A DNA stretch of 64,000 bases from Nannochloropsis salina CCMP1776. Lineage: Eukaryota > Sar > Eustigmatophyceae > Eustigmatales > Monodopsidaceae. A program made the translations under genes and the position numbers. Shown here in pieces: positions 51,766 through 62,019 of this stretch. The first letter of the stretch is position 1; each line of letters opens with the position of its first letter. The DNA is taken from the NCBI GenBank assembly GCA_004565275.1, contig SDOX01000016.1, positions 70,422 through 134,421 of the forward strand, in the 5' to 3' direction. The notes beneath the pieces are model-generated. The model did no database searches. It was not told where the DNA came from and worked only from the letters and a program-made list of their open reading frames with translations.

Positions 51766-52081
51766 ACCGAAGTTCTGCTCTTGCTGTGGAGGTGTTCAAG
51801 GGTTTGGGCTGCCACGTCGTGGGAGAAAGGGAAACAGAAGCAGCAGACGATTCTTGAACAGCTCCATTAGCTTGTGCCTCTGGCGACCGATCTAGCTCTT
51901 GGACAGGGCTCGAAGACCTCAGCATGGATCCCATGTTTCTCGTAGGCTTGTGCTTGTTGATAGATCCGGTCTCTTGGTCAAATGTTCGGTGGCAGTGATG
52001 GGCTTTGTAGTCCCCTGCAAGCTCTGCCAATTTTCTGGAAAATCTGTCGCAATCGGCAACAAATTTAGGTTCATATAACAT
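51761..52081 (-). CDS. Possible small unknown protein between the ATPase copies
   Basis: A single open frame of 106 codons from ATG 52081 (MLYEPKFVADCDRFSRKLAE) to a stop at 51761. The composition is balanced, with no low-complexity bias. It has no signal peptide, membrane span or known motif. It lies antisense between the truncated ATPase copy and copy 2 and could be spurious. Confidence 0.25.
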   Translation of the reverse strand: MLYEPKFVADCDRFSRKLAELAGDYKAHHCHRTFDQETGSINKHKPTRNMGSMLRSSSPVQELDRSPEAQANGAVQESSAASVSLSPTTWQPKPLNTSTARAELRS

Positions 52082-52142
52082 CCATCCTATCTGATGTTTG
52101 CACCTGTTTTATCGATTACGTCTTCGACAGGCAGACGACAGG

Positions 52143-55100
52143 ATGAACACTGCAGACAACGGCAACGGGCCAAAAAGCGTGGCCGCCATGGCAAAAGCCT
52201 TGGCTGCCCAGCGTGGCGAGGAGTACGTGCATGACTTGCTCAAGGGCGAGTTTTATGACGACGGGGGGCGCATTACTACGAACGCGGGTATGCAGTCGGA
52301 GGAAGACCACGAGCGTGAGATACAGCGGTACGTCGAAAGTGGCGACCAGGGAGCAGGGATAGAGGAAGGGGGATGGTGTAATCAGGCATAGAAAGCATAA
52401 GGTCGCGTGGACGGAGAGGGTAGGGATGCTGCGCGTCAGATTTCTTCTTGTTAATCACCCTCCCTACATGCCCACACACCCACACTTGTTAATACCCACG
52501 CACATAATACCACAGCACGATCCAGATGGTGCGAAGCGCCACACACGCTCTGAGCGTCCGGTCGCAGGGGTCGGAACAGCCCTCGATGAGTCGTATGCAA
52601 AGTCTCCGTGCCGTCTTTTCCAGCCGGGAGGACAAGGAGGAGGAAGCCAAGGTGCCCTTGGACGACCTCTTCGACGAGAACGACGTGCCTGTCACCATGA
52701 CGCGGACCAAGACCGTGACCTCCCTGGACTCGGAGGGATTATCCTCCGCCCTGGCCGCGGAGCTCCTCAAAAAATTTGGCCGCAACGAGCTGCCCGAGAA
52801 GAAGAAACCGAAGTGGCTTATTTTCCTTGAGCAACTCTACCAGCCCATGCCTCTGATGATCTGGGCTGCCATCATCATCGAGGCGGCCATCGAGTCGTGG
52901 CCTGACATGGGCATTCTCCTCGGAATCCAGTTCATGAACGCCTCCCTTTCCTACTACGAGACCACCAAGGCCGGCGACGCCGTTGCGGCCCTCAAAGCGT
53001 CCTTGAAACCCCTAGCTTACGTGAAGCGTGACGGAAAATTCCTGTCCATGGACGCGGCTCTCTTGGTGCCCGGTGACCTTGTCTTACTGGGGGCCGGGGG
53101 CGCCATTCCCGCCGACTGTGTCGTGAAGGACTCTCAGATCGACGTCGACCAGGCTGCGTTGACGGGCGAGTCTCTCCCTGTGACTTTTTTCAAGGGCGAC
53201 AGTGTGAAGATGGGCTCCACCGTGGTCCGTGGTGAGGTCGAGGCAACAGTGGAGGCGACTGGTGCTAACACTTTCTTCGGGCGTACGGCGGCTCTCCTTA
53301 CCGGTGGAGACGAGGTCTCCAACTTGCAGAAACTTTTGATGCGAATTATGATCATCCTCGTCGTCCTCTCCATGGCCCTTTGCGGTATCGCTTTCGGCTA
53401 TCTCTTATCACGAGGCGAGACAGTCCGTGAGTCACTTTCCTTCACGGTGGTGCTTCTGGTTGCCTCTATCCCCATTGCCATTGAAATCGTCTGCACCACC
53501 ACCCTCGCGCTCGGCTCCCGCGAACTTGCCAAGGACGGCGCCATCGTCTCCCGCTTGGCCGCCATCGAGGACATGGCCGGGATGAGCATTCTGTGCTCGG
53601 ACAAGACGGGGACCTTGACTCTGAACAAGATGATGATCCAAGAGGAGACCCCCATCTACGTGGAGGGGGAGACCCAGTACACGGCGTTGCGATTCGCGGC
53701 CATGGCCTCCAAGTGGAACGAACCCGCCCGTGACGCCCTTGACACCCTGGTCCACGGTGCGGCGGACTTGAAATCCTTGGCAGACGTGCAACAGATTGAC
53801 TACATGCCTTTCGACCCCACGATCAAGCGCACGGAGGGGACCATCCGATTGCCCAGCGGCGAGTCCTTCAAGGTCAGCAAGGGTGCCCCGCATATTATCA
53901 TGGGCTTGCTGGATCAGACCGCCCAGGCGAGCGTAATCGAGCAATGCGAAAAAGACGTGGAAGGGTTGGGAGAGCGTGGCATCCGTTCTTTGGCCGTGGC
54001 CAAGACCAAGGGCAGCGCGGACGGTCCTTGGGAAATGATTGGGCTCTTGACTTTCTTGGACCCCCCCCGCCCCGACACCAAAGAAACGATCGACCGGGCG
54101 CGAGACTTTGGCGTGGAGGTGAAAATGATCACAGGCGACCATCTCTTGATCGCCAAGGAAACCGCGCGTCAATTGGGGATGGGCACGCACATCGAGAACG
54201 CTGGGAAATTGCCCAAGCTGGGCGAGGACCGAAAACCGCCCGCGAATCTGATGGATTTCTTTTCCTACGTGGAGGAGACCTCTGGTTTTGCCCAGGTCTT
54301 CCCCGAGCACAAATTCTTGATCGTCGAGGTTCTCCGCCGCGGCGGGTACAAGGTAAGATTACGGTCACACCTTATCCCTTCCCCATGTGTGCCATTTTTG
54401 GGGGAAACCCATCTCCTCCATTCCATCCCCCCCTTTTTTCCAGACTGGTATGACTGGTGATGGTGTCAACGACGCACCTGCCCTGCAGCGCGCGGACGTG
54501 GGTGTGGCTGTGCAGGGTGCTACGGATGCCGCCCGCGCTGCCGCGGACATCGTTTTGACCAAGCCCGGTCTCTCCACCATCGTCACCGCCATCATTGTGG
54601 CTCGTACTGTCTTCGGGCGCATGACCTCGTTCATCACCTACCGTATCGCCGCCACCCTGCAGCTCCTGATCTTCTTCTTCATCGCCGTGCTTACAATGTA
54701 CCCCAGAGATTTCCAGCCTGAAGGTGCTTTGGAGGAGTGGCCCGCATTCTTCCACATGCCTGTGATGATGCTTATGCTTATCACCCTGCTGAACGACGGC
54801 ACGCTCATCTCCATTGGCTACGACAACGTGGTGCCCAACACCACCCCCGATAAGTGGAACCTGAAGGTGCTGTTCACGATTGCCGGCGTGCTGGGCGGTG
54901 TGGCTCTGCTGTCTTCCCTGTTGATGCTGTGGGTGGCGCTCAACTCGCACAATCCGACAGGGATCTGGGCGAAGGCGGGTCTGGCGGGGCTTACCTACGG
55001 ACAGATCACGTCGATGGTGTACTTAAAGGTATCGATCTCCGATTTCTTGACGCTGTTCTCTTCCCGCTCTGGGGGTGGCTTCTTCTGGACCAACAAGCCG

Positions 55101-55379
55101 TCTGGAATCTTGCTGGTGGCTGCGGGTATTGCCTGCTCTCTGTCGACGATCATGGCGAACGCGTGGCCGGAGTCCAGGCCTGATGGCGTGCCTACGATTG
55201 GTCTGGCTCGCGTGGCCCCCAAGGAACTGTCTGTGTACGTCTGGATCTACTGCTTGCTGTGCTGGTTCATCCAGGACGCCGCGAAGGTGGGCGCTTACGC
55301 CCTTCTGAAGAGGAACAACATCTTCGGGATCAACGATATCGTTGCGATGAAGAAGGCTGACCCCTCCACGGCAGTTTAA
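52143..55379 (+). CDS. P-type plasma-membrane H+-ATPase (P3A), copy 2, 985 aa
   Basis: Same function as copy 1. Exons: 52143-52327, 52516-54352 and 54444-55379 (stop TAA). It has only two introns; the KWLI|F intron of copy 1 is absent (KWLIFLEQLYQP is continuous). The first intron (phase 2) and the last intron (GGYK|TGMTG) are at the same sites as in copy 1. The phosphorylation Asp of CSDKTGTLTLNK is at about residue 424. TGES, KGAP, TGD and GDGVNDAPAL motifs and the TM6 LLNDGT are intact. The final exon is exactly 936 bases in both copies and almost identical at synonymous sites. The N-terminal 150 residues and a patch around GLLDQTAQASVIEQCEKDVE differ. The C-terminus is short (…KKADPSTAV), without a plant-type regulatory tail. 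An alternative upstream start in the preceding exon-like sequence (52098) is possible. Confidence 0.95.
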
Positions 55380-55922
55380 GGCAGAGTTTTAGGCGAACTA
55401 GGGAAAGTCTCGCCTCGATTTATACATACGTGCCCCCTACAATATTTTCTTTGAATTAGGGGCGGTGCCCGATCTGGAAGGGGGAACAGTAATATACGCG
55501 ACGGAGATGGACTTTTGAGCAAGCATTAAGTGCGATACGAGGGTATAGATGGTAAACCAACGATATCTACGCGGATAGGAGCTGAAGTAGTAATATGTAT
55601 GGAAGAGATTTGAAGGATTGTGGGAACAGAGGGCTTCAGGGTGCTATCGATTATAGAGCCGAAAGGATTGAAACGACGGTCCGTACCCCTTTTGACACCC
55701 TTTCAAAATACACGAGGGCTTCAGGTCCACAGAACTCTAGGATTCGAAAGCAGAATTGAGTGGGAACTCAGAAGTTCAGTCATATGTGGCAGAATGGCTA
55801 GGTGCGCGACTACAGGCACAAAAGGAATCAAAACTTGATGGAACTCAGAAGTACAGCCACGCGACTGACGCGAAGATGCAATTTCGCCATTTGTTTCTTT
55901 CTTTATGGCGTACTTTTGTCAA
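55380..55922. other. Intergenic region between convergent genes, with a small direct repeat
   Basis: Carries the 3' UTRs of H+-ATPase copy 2 (+) and the plastid-lumen gene (-). A 13-base direct repeat (GGAACTCAGAAGT) occurs at 55763 and 55840. No gene was seen. Confidence 0.5.
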
Positions 55923-56738
55923 TCACAGCGTTTCTTGTAGGGCTTTTACGAGTCCCACAGTGTCTTCAAAAAGACCCAGAGGTTCACTTAGATCCGGAGG
56001 GGCACGGCCCGAGGCCAGGGCGGTCACTTGCTGCTTGTCGAGGGAGTTGAAAAAGATCACCCGGTTCGAAAAGGCGTAATCCACCAGTTGTTGGAGCGCC
56101 ACGCCTGCTTCTTGCCGTCGTTCTTCCAAGACTCGGCTCTTTTTCAGGTCCCCCCCCAACGCTTTCGCAAGCTCAACGGCGGTTCCATAACCCAGAAAGG
56201 GTGTCAACAGCAGACACAATGGCTTCCTTTTTATAGCTGCTAGCACATCGTCCCATCCTTCCTTCTTTATCAGGGGCGACAAAGCATACAAGGTGTCTTT
56301 AATGCTCTCTATCAGCTCTTTAGGATCCGAGGGCGAAGCGGTCTCGGCCACGCTAGACGCCGCATTGTTGGCGTTTTTCTCACCTTGTTGCTTTTGTCTT
56401 TTGCTATTCAAAATATAATTGTTAGTTTTCGGTTGGGCGCCTTCCCCGCCGTAGTATTCCTGTAATGTGGGCACAGCTGCTATAGACGGGCTAGCCACAG
56501 AGGCAATGAAAGCGACTGACGCGACCTGGATGGAGATGGCTCTACTTACACAGTCGTCGTATCTGTTCGATACGGCAGACAGCATTGTGGCAGAGGAGTG
56601 TGACGATACCGCTGGCAATAGAAAAGCAGAGACCGTCTGCCGTGAATAGGCAAATAGTGACACGAAAAGGACTGCGAGCAGGCGGTGCGGGGTTCGACCA
56701 ATGTCATGAACACCTCTAACGAGCCTTTGTTTCCCCAT
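55923..56738 (-). CDS. Predicted thylakoid-lumen protein of a secondary plastid, 271 aa
   Basis: Intronless frame from ATG 56738 to the stop at 55923. The N-terminus has the bipartite layout used by red-lineage secondary plastids: a hydrophobic ER signal (RLLAVLFVSLFAYSRQTVSA) ending in VSA|F, where Phe after the cleavage site is the key import residue. A Ser-rich transit part follows, then a second hydrophobic segment (IQVASVAFIASVASPSIAA) at about residues 70-88 that looks like a thylakoid Sec/Tat signal. The mature part, about 180 residues, is predicted helical and charged (PKELIESIKDTLYALSPLIK, LEERRQEAGVALQQLVDYAF). A four-helix-bundle photosystem II extrinsic subunit (PsbQ/Psb31-like) is one possibility from size and location, but no diagnostic motif was seen, so the function is unassigned. 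Confidence 0.7.
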   Translation of the reverse strand: MGKQRLVRGVHDIGRTPHRLLAVLFVSLFAYSRQTVSAFLLPAVSSHSSATMLSAVSNRYDDCVSRAISIQVASVAFIASVASPSIAAVPTLQEYYGGEGAQPKTNNYILNSKRQKQQGEKNANNAASSVAETASPSDPKELIESIKDTLYALSPLIKKEGWDDVLAAIKRKPLCLLLTPFLGYGTAVELAKALGGDLKKSRVLEERRQEAGVALQQLVDYAFSNRVIFFNSLDKQQVTALASGRAPPDLSEPLGLFEDTVGLVKALQETL

Positions 56739-57535
56739 TCTCCAGCGTCCACGATCACACCTCTGTAATAATTTAATGGATAAGGTTGTGAGAAGACTTA
56801 CCCTTACTGTCCAAGTCAGGCGAGGAGATGCTTTGTTTGGTCGAGCACGGTCATATTTTCCTGGTTTCAGTCCTCGACTGCTGTCCTCGCTCTCGTGCGA
56901 GAGGCAGCGAGAAGAAATTTCCCTTCTAGATGCTTCCCGCGAGGAAAATTGCTACCCATGATCGGAGACCGTCACCATGTCTGACACATAGATCGTTTGA
57001 AGGAAGGATATGAACAGCGGCAACCTTGCGGTAGCGGGCAAATTTGTTGCAGCGGTGTATTGCTTGCTGCGGAGAGGGCCGTGAACAGGAACATCGAACC
57101 CCTGGGAGCGCTCTCAGTGGACTAATCAATGAAACGCCACCTTGCCATTTAGCATCTTGATCTCACTCTACTCAATTAATGTATCCACATGCCATCTTCA
57201 GTGATATCGAGGGCAGCTTCCCTTCGATTGGCAAGTCTATTTCATAGAAGAGGTGTGGAAAGGTACACGTTGGCGAAATTATTGCACAGAGCTGGGATCA
57301 GGAAGATAGCATTTTGCGGGCTTTATCCTTGTCGTAAGACAAAGTAACACAGTCTAAAGCCATACCGACGCCAACCAAACCTAGCAAAGACCACAACAGC
57401 AGCAGCACGAAGAAAAAACGGCCGCGCGATTCGACCGGCACCCCTCCGCCCAAGAAAGGACGACATAGACCAGGAGACGAAAAAACACGGACTGACACGG
57501 AAAGCAGAGGGAGCAGTGCCAAAAGCGAGCAGAGC
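56739..57535. promoter_or_regulatory. Divergent promoter region of the lumen-protein and DnaJ genes
   Basis: About 800 bases between two start codons. One heat-shock-element-like unit (GAAATTTC, 56914-56921, pattern nGAAnnTTCn) is present about 620 bases upstream of the DnaJ start. A single unit can occur by chance. No other element was recognised. Confidence 0.3.
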
Positions 57536-60256
57536 ATGGGTAAGGACTACTACCAAGTTCTTGGCGTCAGTCGAGGAGCAGATGACAAGGAAATCAAGAA
57601 GGCGTATCGCAAGGAAGGTAGGGACGAGGATAGGGAGGGAAGGGAGGAGCAACAGATTACTGTTTGTTACGTTGAACGCCACGTGAACGTCAACGAGGGA
57701 TAAGCGTACGGATGAGATTGAAGATGTCACCCCGAGGGAATAGTGGTGGAGGGAGGGGATCGCATTACACCCTGTTTTGGTGGGGGCACGGCGGGTCGAC
57801 GGGGAAGCTGCGCTTTTCCTCACTCTCACTCTACTTGCAAACGTGCACTCCTTTAAAAGCCCTCCGATGGCACCCTGACAAGAATCCCGACAACCAAGAA
57901 CAAGCTCAAGCCAAATTTCAGGACATCTCCCAGGCATTCGAGGTGCTCTCCGATCCGGAAAAAAAGAAGGTGCGGGGTAATGGGAAAGGAGGGAGGCGGG
58001 GAGGGAGGGAGGGAGGGAGGGAAAGGAGGAAGGAGGGTGGAGTGGGGAAGGAGGAGGATAAGGTGTGCTTTGATCAAGCTCCTTTACTTTGTTGCGTGCC
58101 TACGGTCCTCTCAAGAAGCAGCAATCTCTCGTTCGTCTCCCGGGTCATCTCCCTCACCCGAACAGATATATGACATGTATGGAGAGGATGGCTTGAAGAT
58201 GGGTGGCGGAGAGGCCCCGCCCGAGGGCGCCGGAGGCATGGGGGGCAGTGGGCGGGTTCCCTGAGGGCTTTGCGGGCTTTGCGCGTGGAGGCGGGGGCGG
58301 AGGAAGGGGGGGAGGCCGGGGGGGAGGGGGACAATTCCATTTCGGGGGATTCAGCGATCCGGCCGATATTTTTGCGCAGGTAGGACTCTTTTTAATGGAG
58401 GAGTGGGAAGTGGACTAGGACAAAGTGGGACAGGAGTTGTGGGGAAGGGAGTGAGTCGGGCAGAAGGCTGGTTGGGTCGGACAAGGGGTGGGGGTTCGAT
58501 GGCGTCGATCCAAAATAGGGATGGCGCGCGTAGGGGGGGATAAAGGAGGTCAAAGAGTAGAAAGTGTGTGGGGGGAGGCGCTGGGGGAGGGAGTGACAGA
58601 TAATGGGAGGCTTTTCATTACAAACGGCTTCAGTGGTATCAACATGCGGCCGATCAGATGTAGGCATGTCTCACTCGTGTCCTCTCCCTCGCCCTGGACC
58701 TCCCCCGACACCTCTTTCCTTACCCGGCAGTTTTTTGGGACCTCGAGCGCCTTCGACGCGGACGGTTTCAGCTTCGATGACCTGGGAGGGGGACGCGGCG
58801 GGGCGCGGCAGCGGGTTCGCGGGATGGGCGGGATGGGCGGGATGGGTGGAGTGCCTTTTGGTGCGTGGCCGGAGGGAGGGAGGGAGGGAGGGAGGGAGGG
58901 AGGGAGGGAGGGAGAAGGGTTGGGGGGCTGGAGCGTTCGTACGTTGCATATTTTCTTGGACGACTCCCGGCAAGACGAGGATTGCGACCGCATGGAGCTG
59001 CCTGCTATTTTGCCTCCACACCCCGTGTGGATCGGATTTTCACCCCTTCCCACCCTTCCCCTCCGTCCGTCTCCTCGTAGGCATGGGCCCCCGGCGGCTT
59101 TGGTGGTCCGGGTGCTTCCCCTACTCGGAGTTCCGGACCTCCGAAAAAGGCCGAGCCGTTGGAGTACAATTTTAATGTTACCTTGGAAGACCTCTACACC
59201 GGTGGAAAGCAGAAGAAGATGCGGATCACGAAAAAGGTGTCAAGACTAGGGTTAGGGATCGATCTCTCCCTCTCTCTTTCCCTTCCCCCTCCCACCGTCC
59301 TTGGCTCCCTCCCCTTCTTCCCTCCCTCCCTCCCTTTCCGTGCCCTCCCTCCCTCCCCGTCACGTCCCTCTTCCTCCTTCCACCTTTCCTGGTCATCTTT
59401 AGAATGGACCGTAATATTTACCTAAGCACACGCGCTATCCTCTTTTTACCTCGCTTCCTCGCTTCCTCTCACCCTCCCTCCCTCCCTCCCTCTTTCTCCC
59501 TCTCCCTCCGTCCAGATCTGGGACGCGGCCTCGGGGAAATTTCTGCACACGACCGTGGACAAGGAGATTCCCATCAAGAAAGGCTGGAAGAACGGAACCA
59601 AGATCACGTTTGAGCGGGAGGGTGACGAGCTCCCAGGAGTCATCCCTGCGGACATTGTCTTCATTTTGAATACGAAACCCCACCCACGCTTCGAGCGGGA
59701 AGGCGATGACCTGGTTTATGCCGCAACCGTTACCTTAGAGCAGGCCTTAACGGGCGTCGAAGTCTCTGTCCAGACATTGGATGGTCGCGTTTTGAAGGTA
59801 GTGAAGGAAGGGAGGGAGAGAGGGAGGGGGGCTGTTTGGTGTGTGACGATGTGTCTTTTCTACTCGCTCGCCAGACTACCCGTTTGAGGATTTCGAAGCA
59901 TCCGGGGGGTCTATGGCGGAGTGTGGGACAGGCCTCGAAAAATATAGAAGCTTGCTCCCCTTCCATGTTTTTTGGGGCTTTCCAAAGGCCAGGAAGGCCT
60001 TTTTCGGATTGGTGCAAATGTGGGGACGTCAGTGTCTGCTCTACTCCTATTGACTGTCTCTTTTTTACCCGATCAGGTGAGCGAACCGCACGTCACCCCC
60101 GGGACCGTCAAGATCCTGCGCGGGGAGGGCATGCCTCTGCAGAAGACCCCCGAAAAGAAAGGCAATTTGCGCGTCAAGTTCAACATCGTCTTCCCCACGC
60201 TCTCGGAGACACAAAAGCAAGAGATCAAGCGGGTGTTGAGAGGAGGGAGGATGTAA
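57536..60256 (+). CDS. Class II DnaJ/HSP40 co-chaperone (DNAJB1/Sis1 type)
   Basis: Stimulates Hsp70 ATPase and delivers unfolded clients. Exons: 57536-57617, 57860-57969, 58166-58379, 58731 to about 58850, 59081-59236, 59516-59797 and 60077-60256 (stop TAA). The J domain has DYYQVLGVSRGADDKEIKKA and the HPD motif (ALRWHPDKNPDNQ), then FEVLSDPEKKKIYDMYGEDG. A long Gly/Phe/Met-rich linker follows (GGFPEGFAGFARGGG, GMGGMGGMGG). The C-terminal client-binding domains read LEYNFNVTLEDLYTGGKQKK, KKGWKNGTKITFEREGDE and LRVKFNIVFPTLSETQKQ. There is no zinc-finger region, so it is class II. Exon 58166-58379 is one base too long for the frame: reading changes within a run of six G near 58238, which looks like a homopolymer sequencing error. 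The donor after 58850 (GTGCCT) was chosen because the stronger-looking one at 58861 breaks frame. Confidence 0.9.
58871..58913 (+). repeat. (GGGA)n tract just inside a DnaJ intron
   Basis: About 11 GGAG/GGGA units directly follow the donor region of the intron that starts after the Gly/Met-rich exon. The same intron ends in a C/T-rich run (59041-59080), so the paired-tract layout recurs here. Confidence 0.8.
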
Positions 60257-61252
60257 GGGGAATCTGCCGAAGAAATTTATCAAATCTTTGGAGATGGAAG
60301 AATATGGGCCGGGACGAAAAGTGACAGTTCATCTTTGAAGGTGCATGTGTGGCAGATGGTGGCTTGCGATCTAGAGATGACTTGTCATGACGAGATTTAA
60401 TCATCTCCTGCCCCGTGATCCTGTAGAGAGGTCTTGTCACGCCGAGGCCCGGACGCGTGGAGGACTTTTGGGAGTAGGGGAATGCACGAGGAACGCATAC
60501 GGAGACATGGAGAAAACCTTCATGACTGATGATATGTCGTATACTATCAAAGTGGATGTATAGGAAGACGAGGAGTCGCGAACAGTCTTCGTGTGACGTG
60601 TTACCGGGTCAAAAAAGGAAATAGATTCTAAGCAGTACTGAAGATCCTTGTGGATTGAGACGTTTTTACCCTACATGCGATGCTTTCCATGAAAACATCG
60701 CAAGATGACAAAAATTGTGCCATGGTACATGGTGACCCGTAACAACAAGGTCTCGGAGTTGTGATGTCACCTTCTCTCTAAAATGCATCCCTCTTTCGGG
60801 GAAAAGAGAATCCTTGCGCCGATTTCTTCTTCCAGGGCGCTGCATACACTTGAGCACCCAAGTGCCGTGATAGGCAGCTGCTTTGTTGATGTATTTTGAT
60901 GACCAAGCTCGATTCGAGAAATAACCTCCTGCCCATTGCCTGCGACATAGAAGTACTGGAGTCTGAAACCACTTCGACACCAACGCAGGCGCGAGAATTG
61001 AAAAGCAACCAGAATTTATGTCTTCATTTTGATTTTACATCCTGGTGAAGCTCTTGGAAAGGTAAAATTCAATGGTATTGTACGGGGTAGTGGGGGGCTG
61101 TCTACGGTTATTTTGGCGCGAAAAGCACAAACCTAGTGTGATTCCCATCAAAACCCATACCCGGCTGAGTCATGGCCGACTTCTCATACTCAACCCCCCA
61201 TCAATTTCGATCCACCTTTACCCACATCGATCAAAAGTTGTGTCAGGTAGTC
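60257..61252. other. Intergenic region upstream of COX17
   Basis: About 1 kb between two plus-strand genes: the 3' UTR of DnaJ and the promoter of COX17. An upstream in-frame ATG (61172) could extend COX17 by 27 residues, but the family starts where annotated. Nothing else was supported. Confidence 0.55.
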
Positions 61253-62019
61253 ATGGGGACCAAAGCATCGAAGCCGGTGGAAGCTGAGCAGCCCAAATTG
61301 GGCAAAAGTGGAAAAAAAATCTGTTGCTCGTGCCCTGACACAAAAAAGGTGTGTACGTATGGGAAACTTTTTGATTCTAGAGTTTATATCACCATGAGAG
61401 ATAAATTATTGAGTAGACCATAATCCGTAGTTTTTGTCCCTTCCGCTACGATTGTAAGCTCGAATAATTGCTTGCAGGCGTGAACCCACTAAACGCGGGA
61501 CTGGAAGGAGATGATTTTACATTAATGAGGCGTCGAAATGGTGGTGGGACGACTTTTCCCCCATCACCGTTTTCAATGAGGGCCTTAACGTGCTCCTTAA
61601 GGCACCCTACCGTCTTTAGGAAGAGGATCGGTGTAGTGAGGGGGAGAGCCAAGGGTACGGAGTGCATACGGTACTTTAATCGTTAGAGGACTCAATGCAT
61701 TGCCACTTACTCACGCAACCAAGGTTATCACGAAGCTCGCAAGTGCCCAGAGTTGCGTCGTTGTGTGTTTGTCTGTGCCTGCTTTTTGGCCATTACATGC
61801 TCATACACCCACGCACCGTACGAAGTGCGTTCAGGAAAAGGAACAAGGCATCTAACCCTCTCCCTCCCTCCCTCCCCCCTTCCCCGCCTCCCCCTCCTTC
61901 CCTCTCTTTTCTTGTCTCAGATCAGGGACGAATGTGTGGTGAACAAGGGCGAAGAGGCGTGCGCAGATGCCATTGAAGCGCACAAGGCGTGTCTAAGAGC
62001 GGAGGGATTCAAAGTCTGA
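61253..62019 (+). CDS. COX17: COX17 copper chaperone for cytochrome c oxidase, 64 aa
   Basis: Delivers Cu(I) to Sco1 and Cox11 in the mitochondrial intermembrane space for assembly of complex IV. Two exons: 61253-61348 and 61921-62019 (stop TGA), separated by a 572-base intron whose 3' end is a CCCT/pyrimidine tract. The protein has the Cu-binding pair and CHCH cysteines in family order: [12 protein letters not shown], then [13 protein letters not shown] and [11 protein letters not shown]. That gives the CC-x-C and twin CX9C pattern (C…C of helix 1, C…C of helix 2). Length matches yeast and human COX17. The start at 61253 ([12 protein letters not shown]) gives a normal N-terminus. It imports through the Mia40 route and needs no presequence. 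Confidence is high. Confidence 0.95.
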
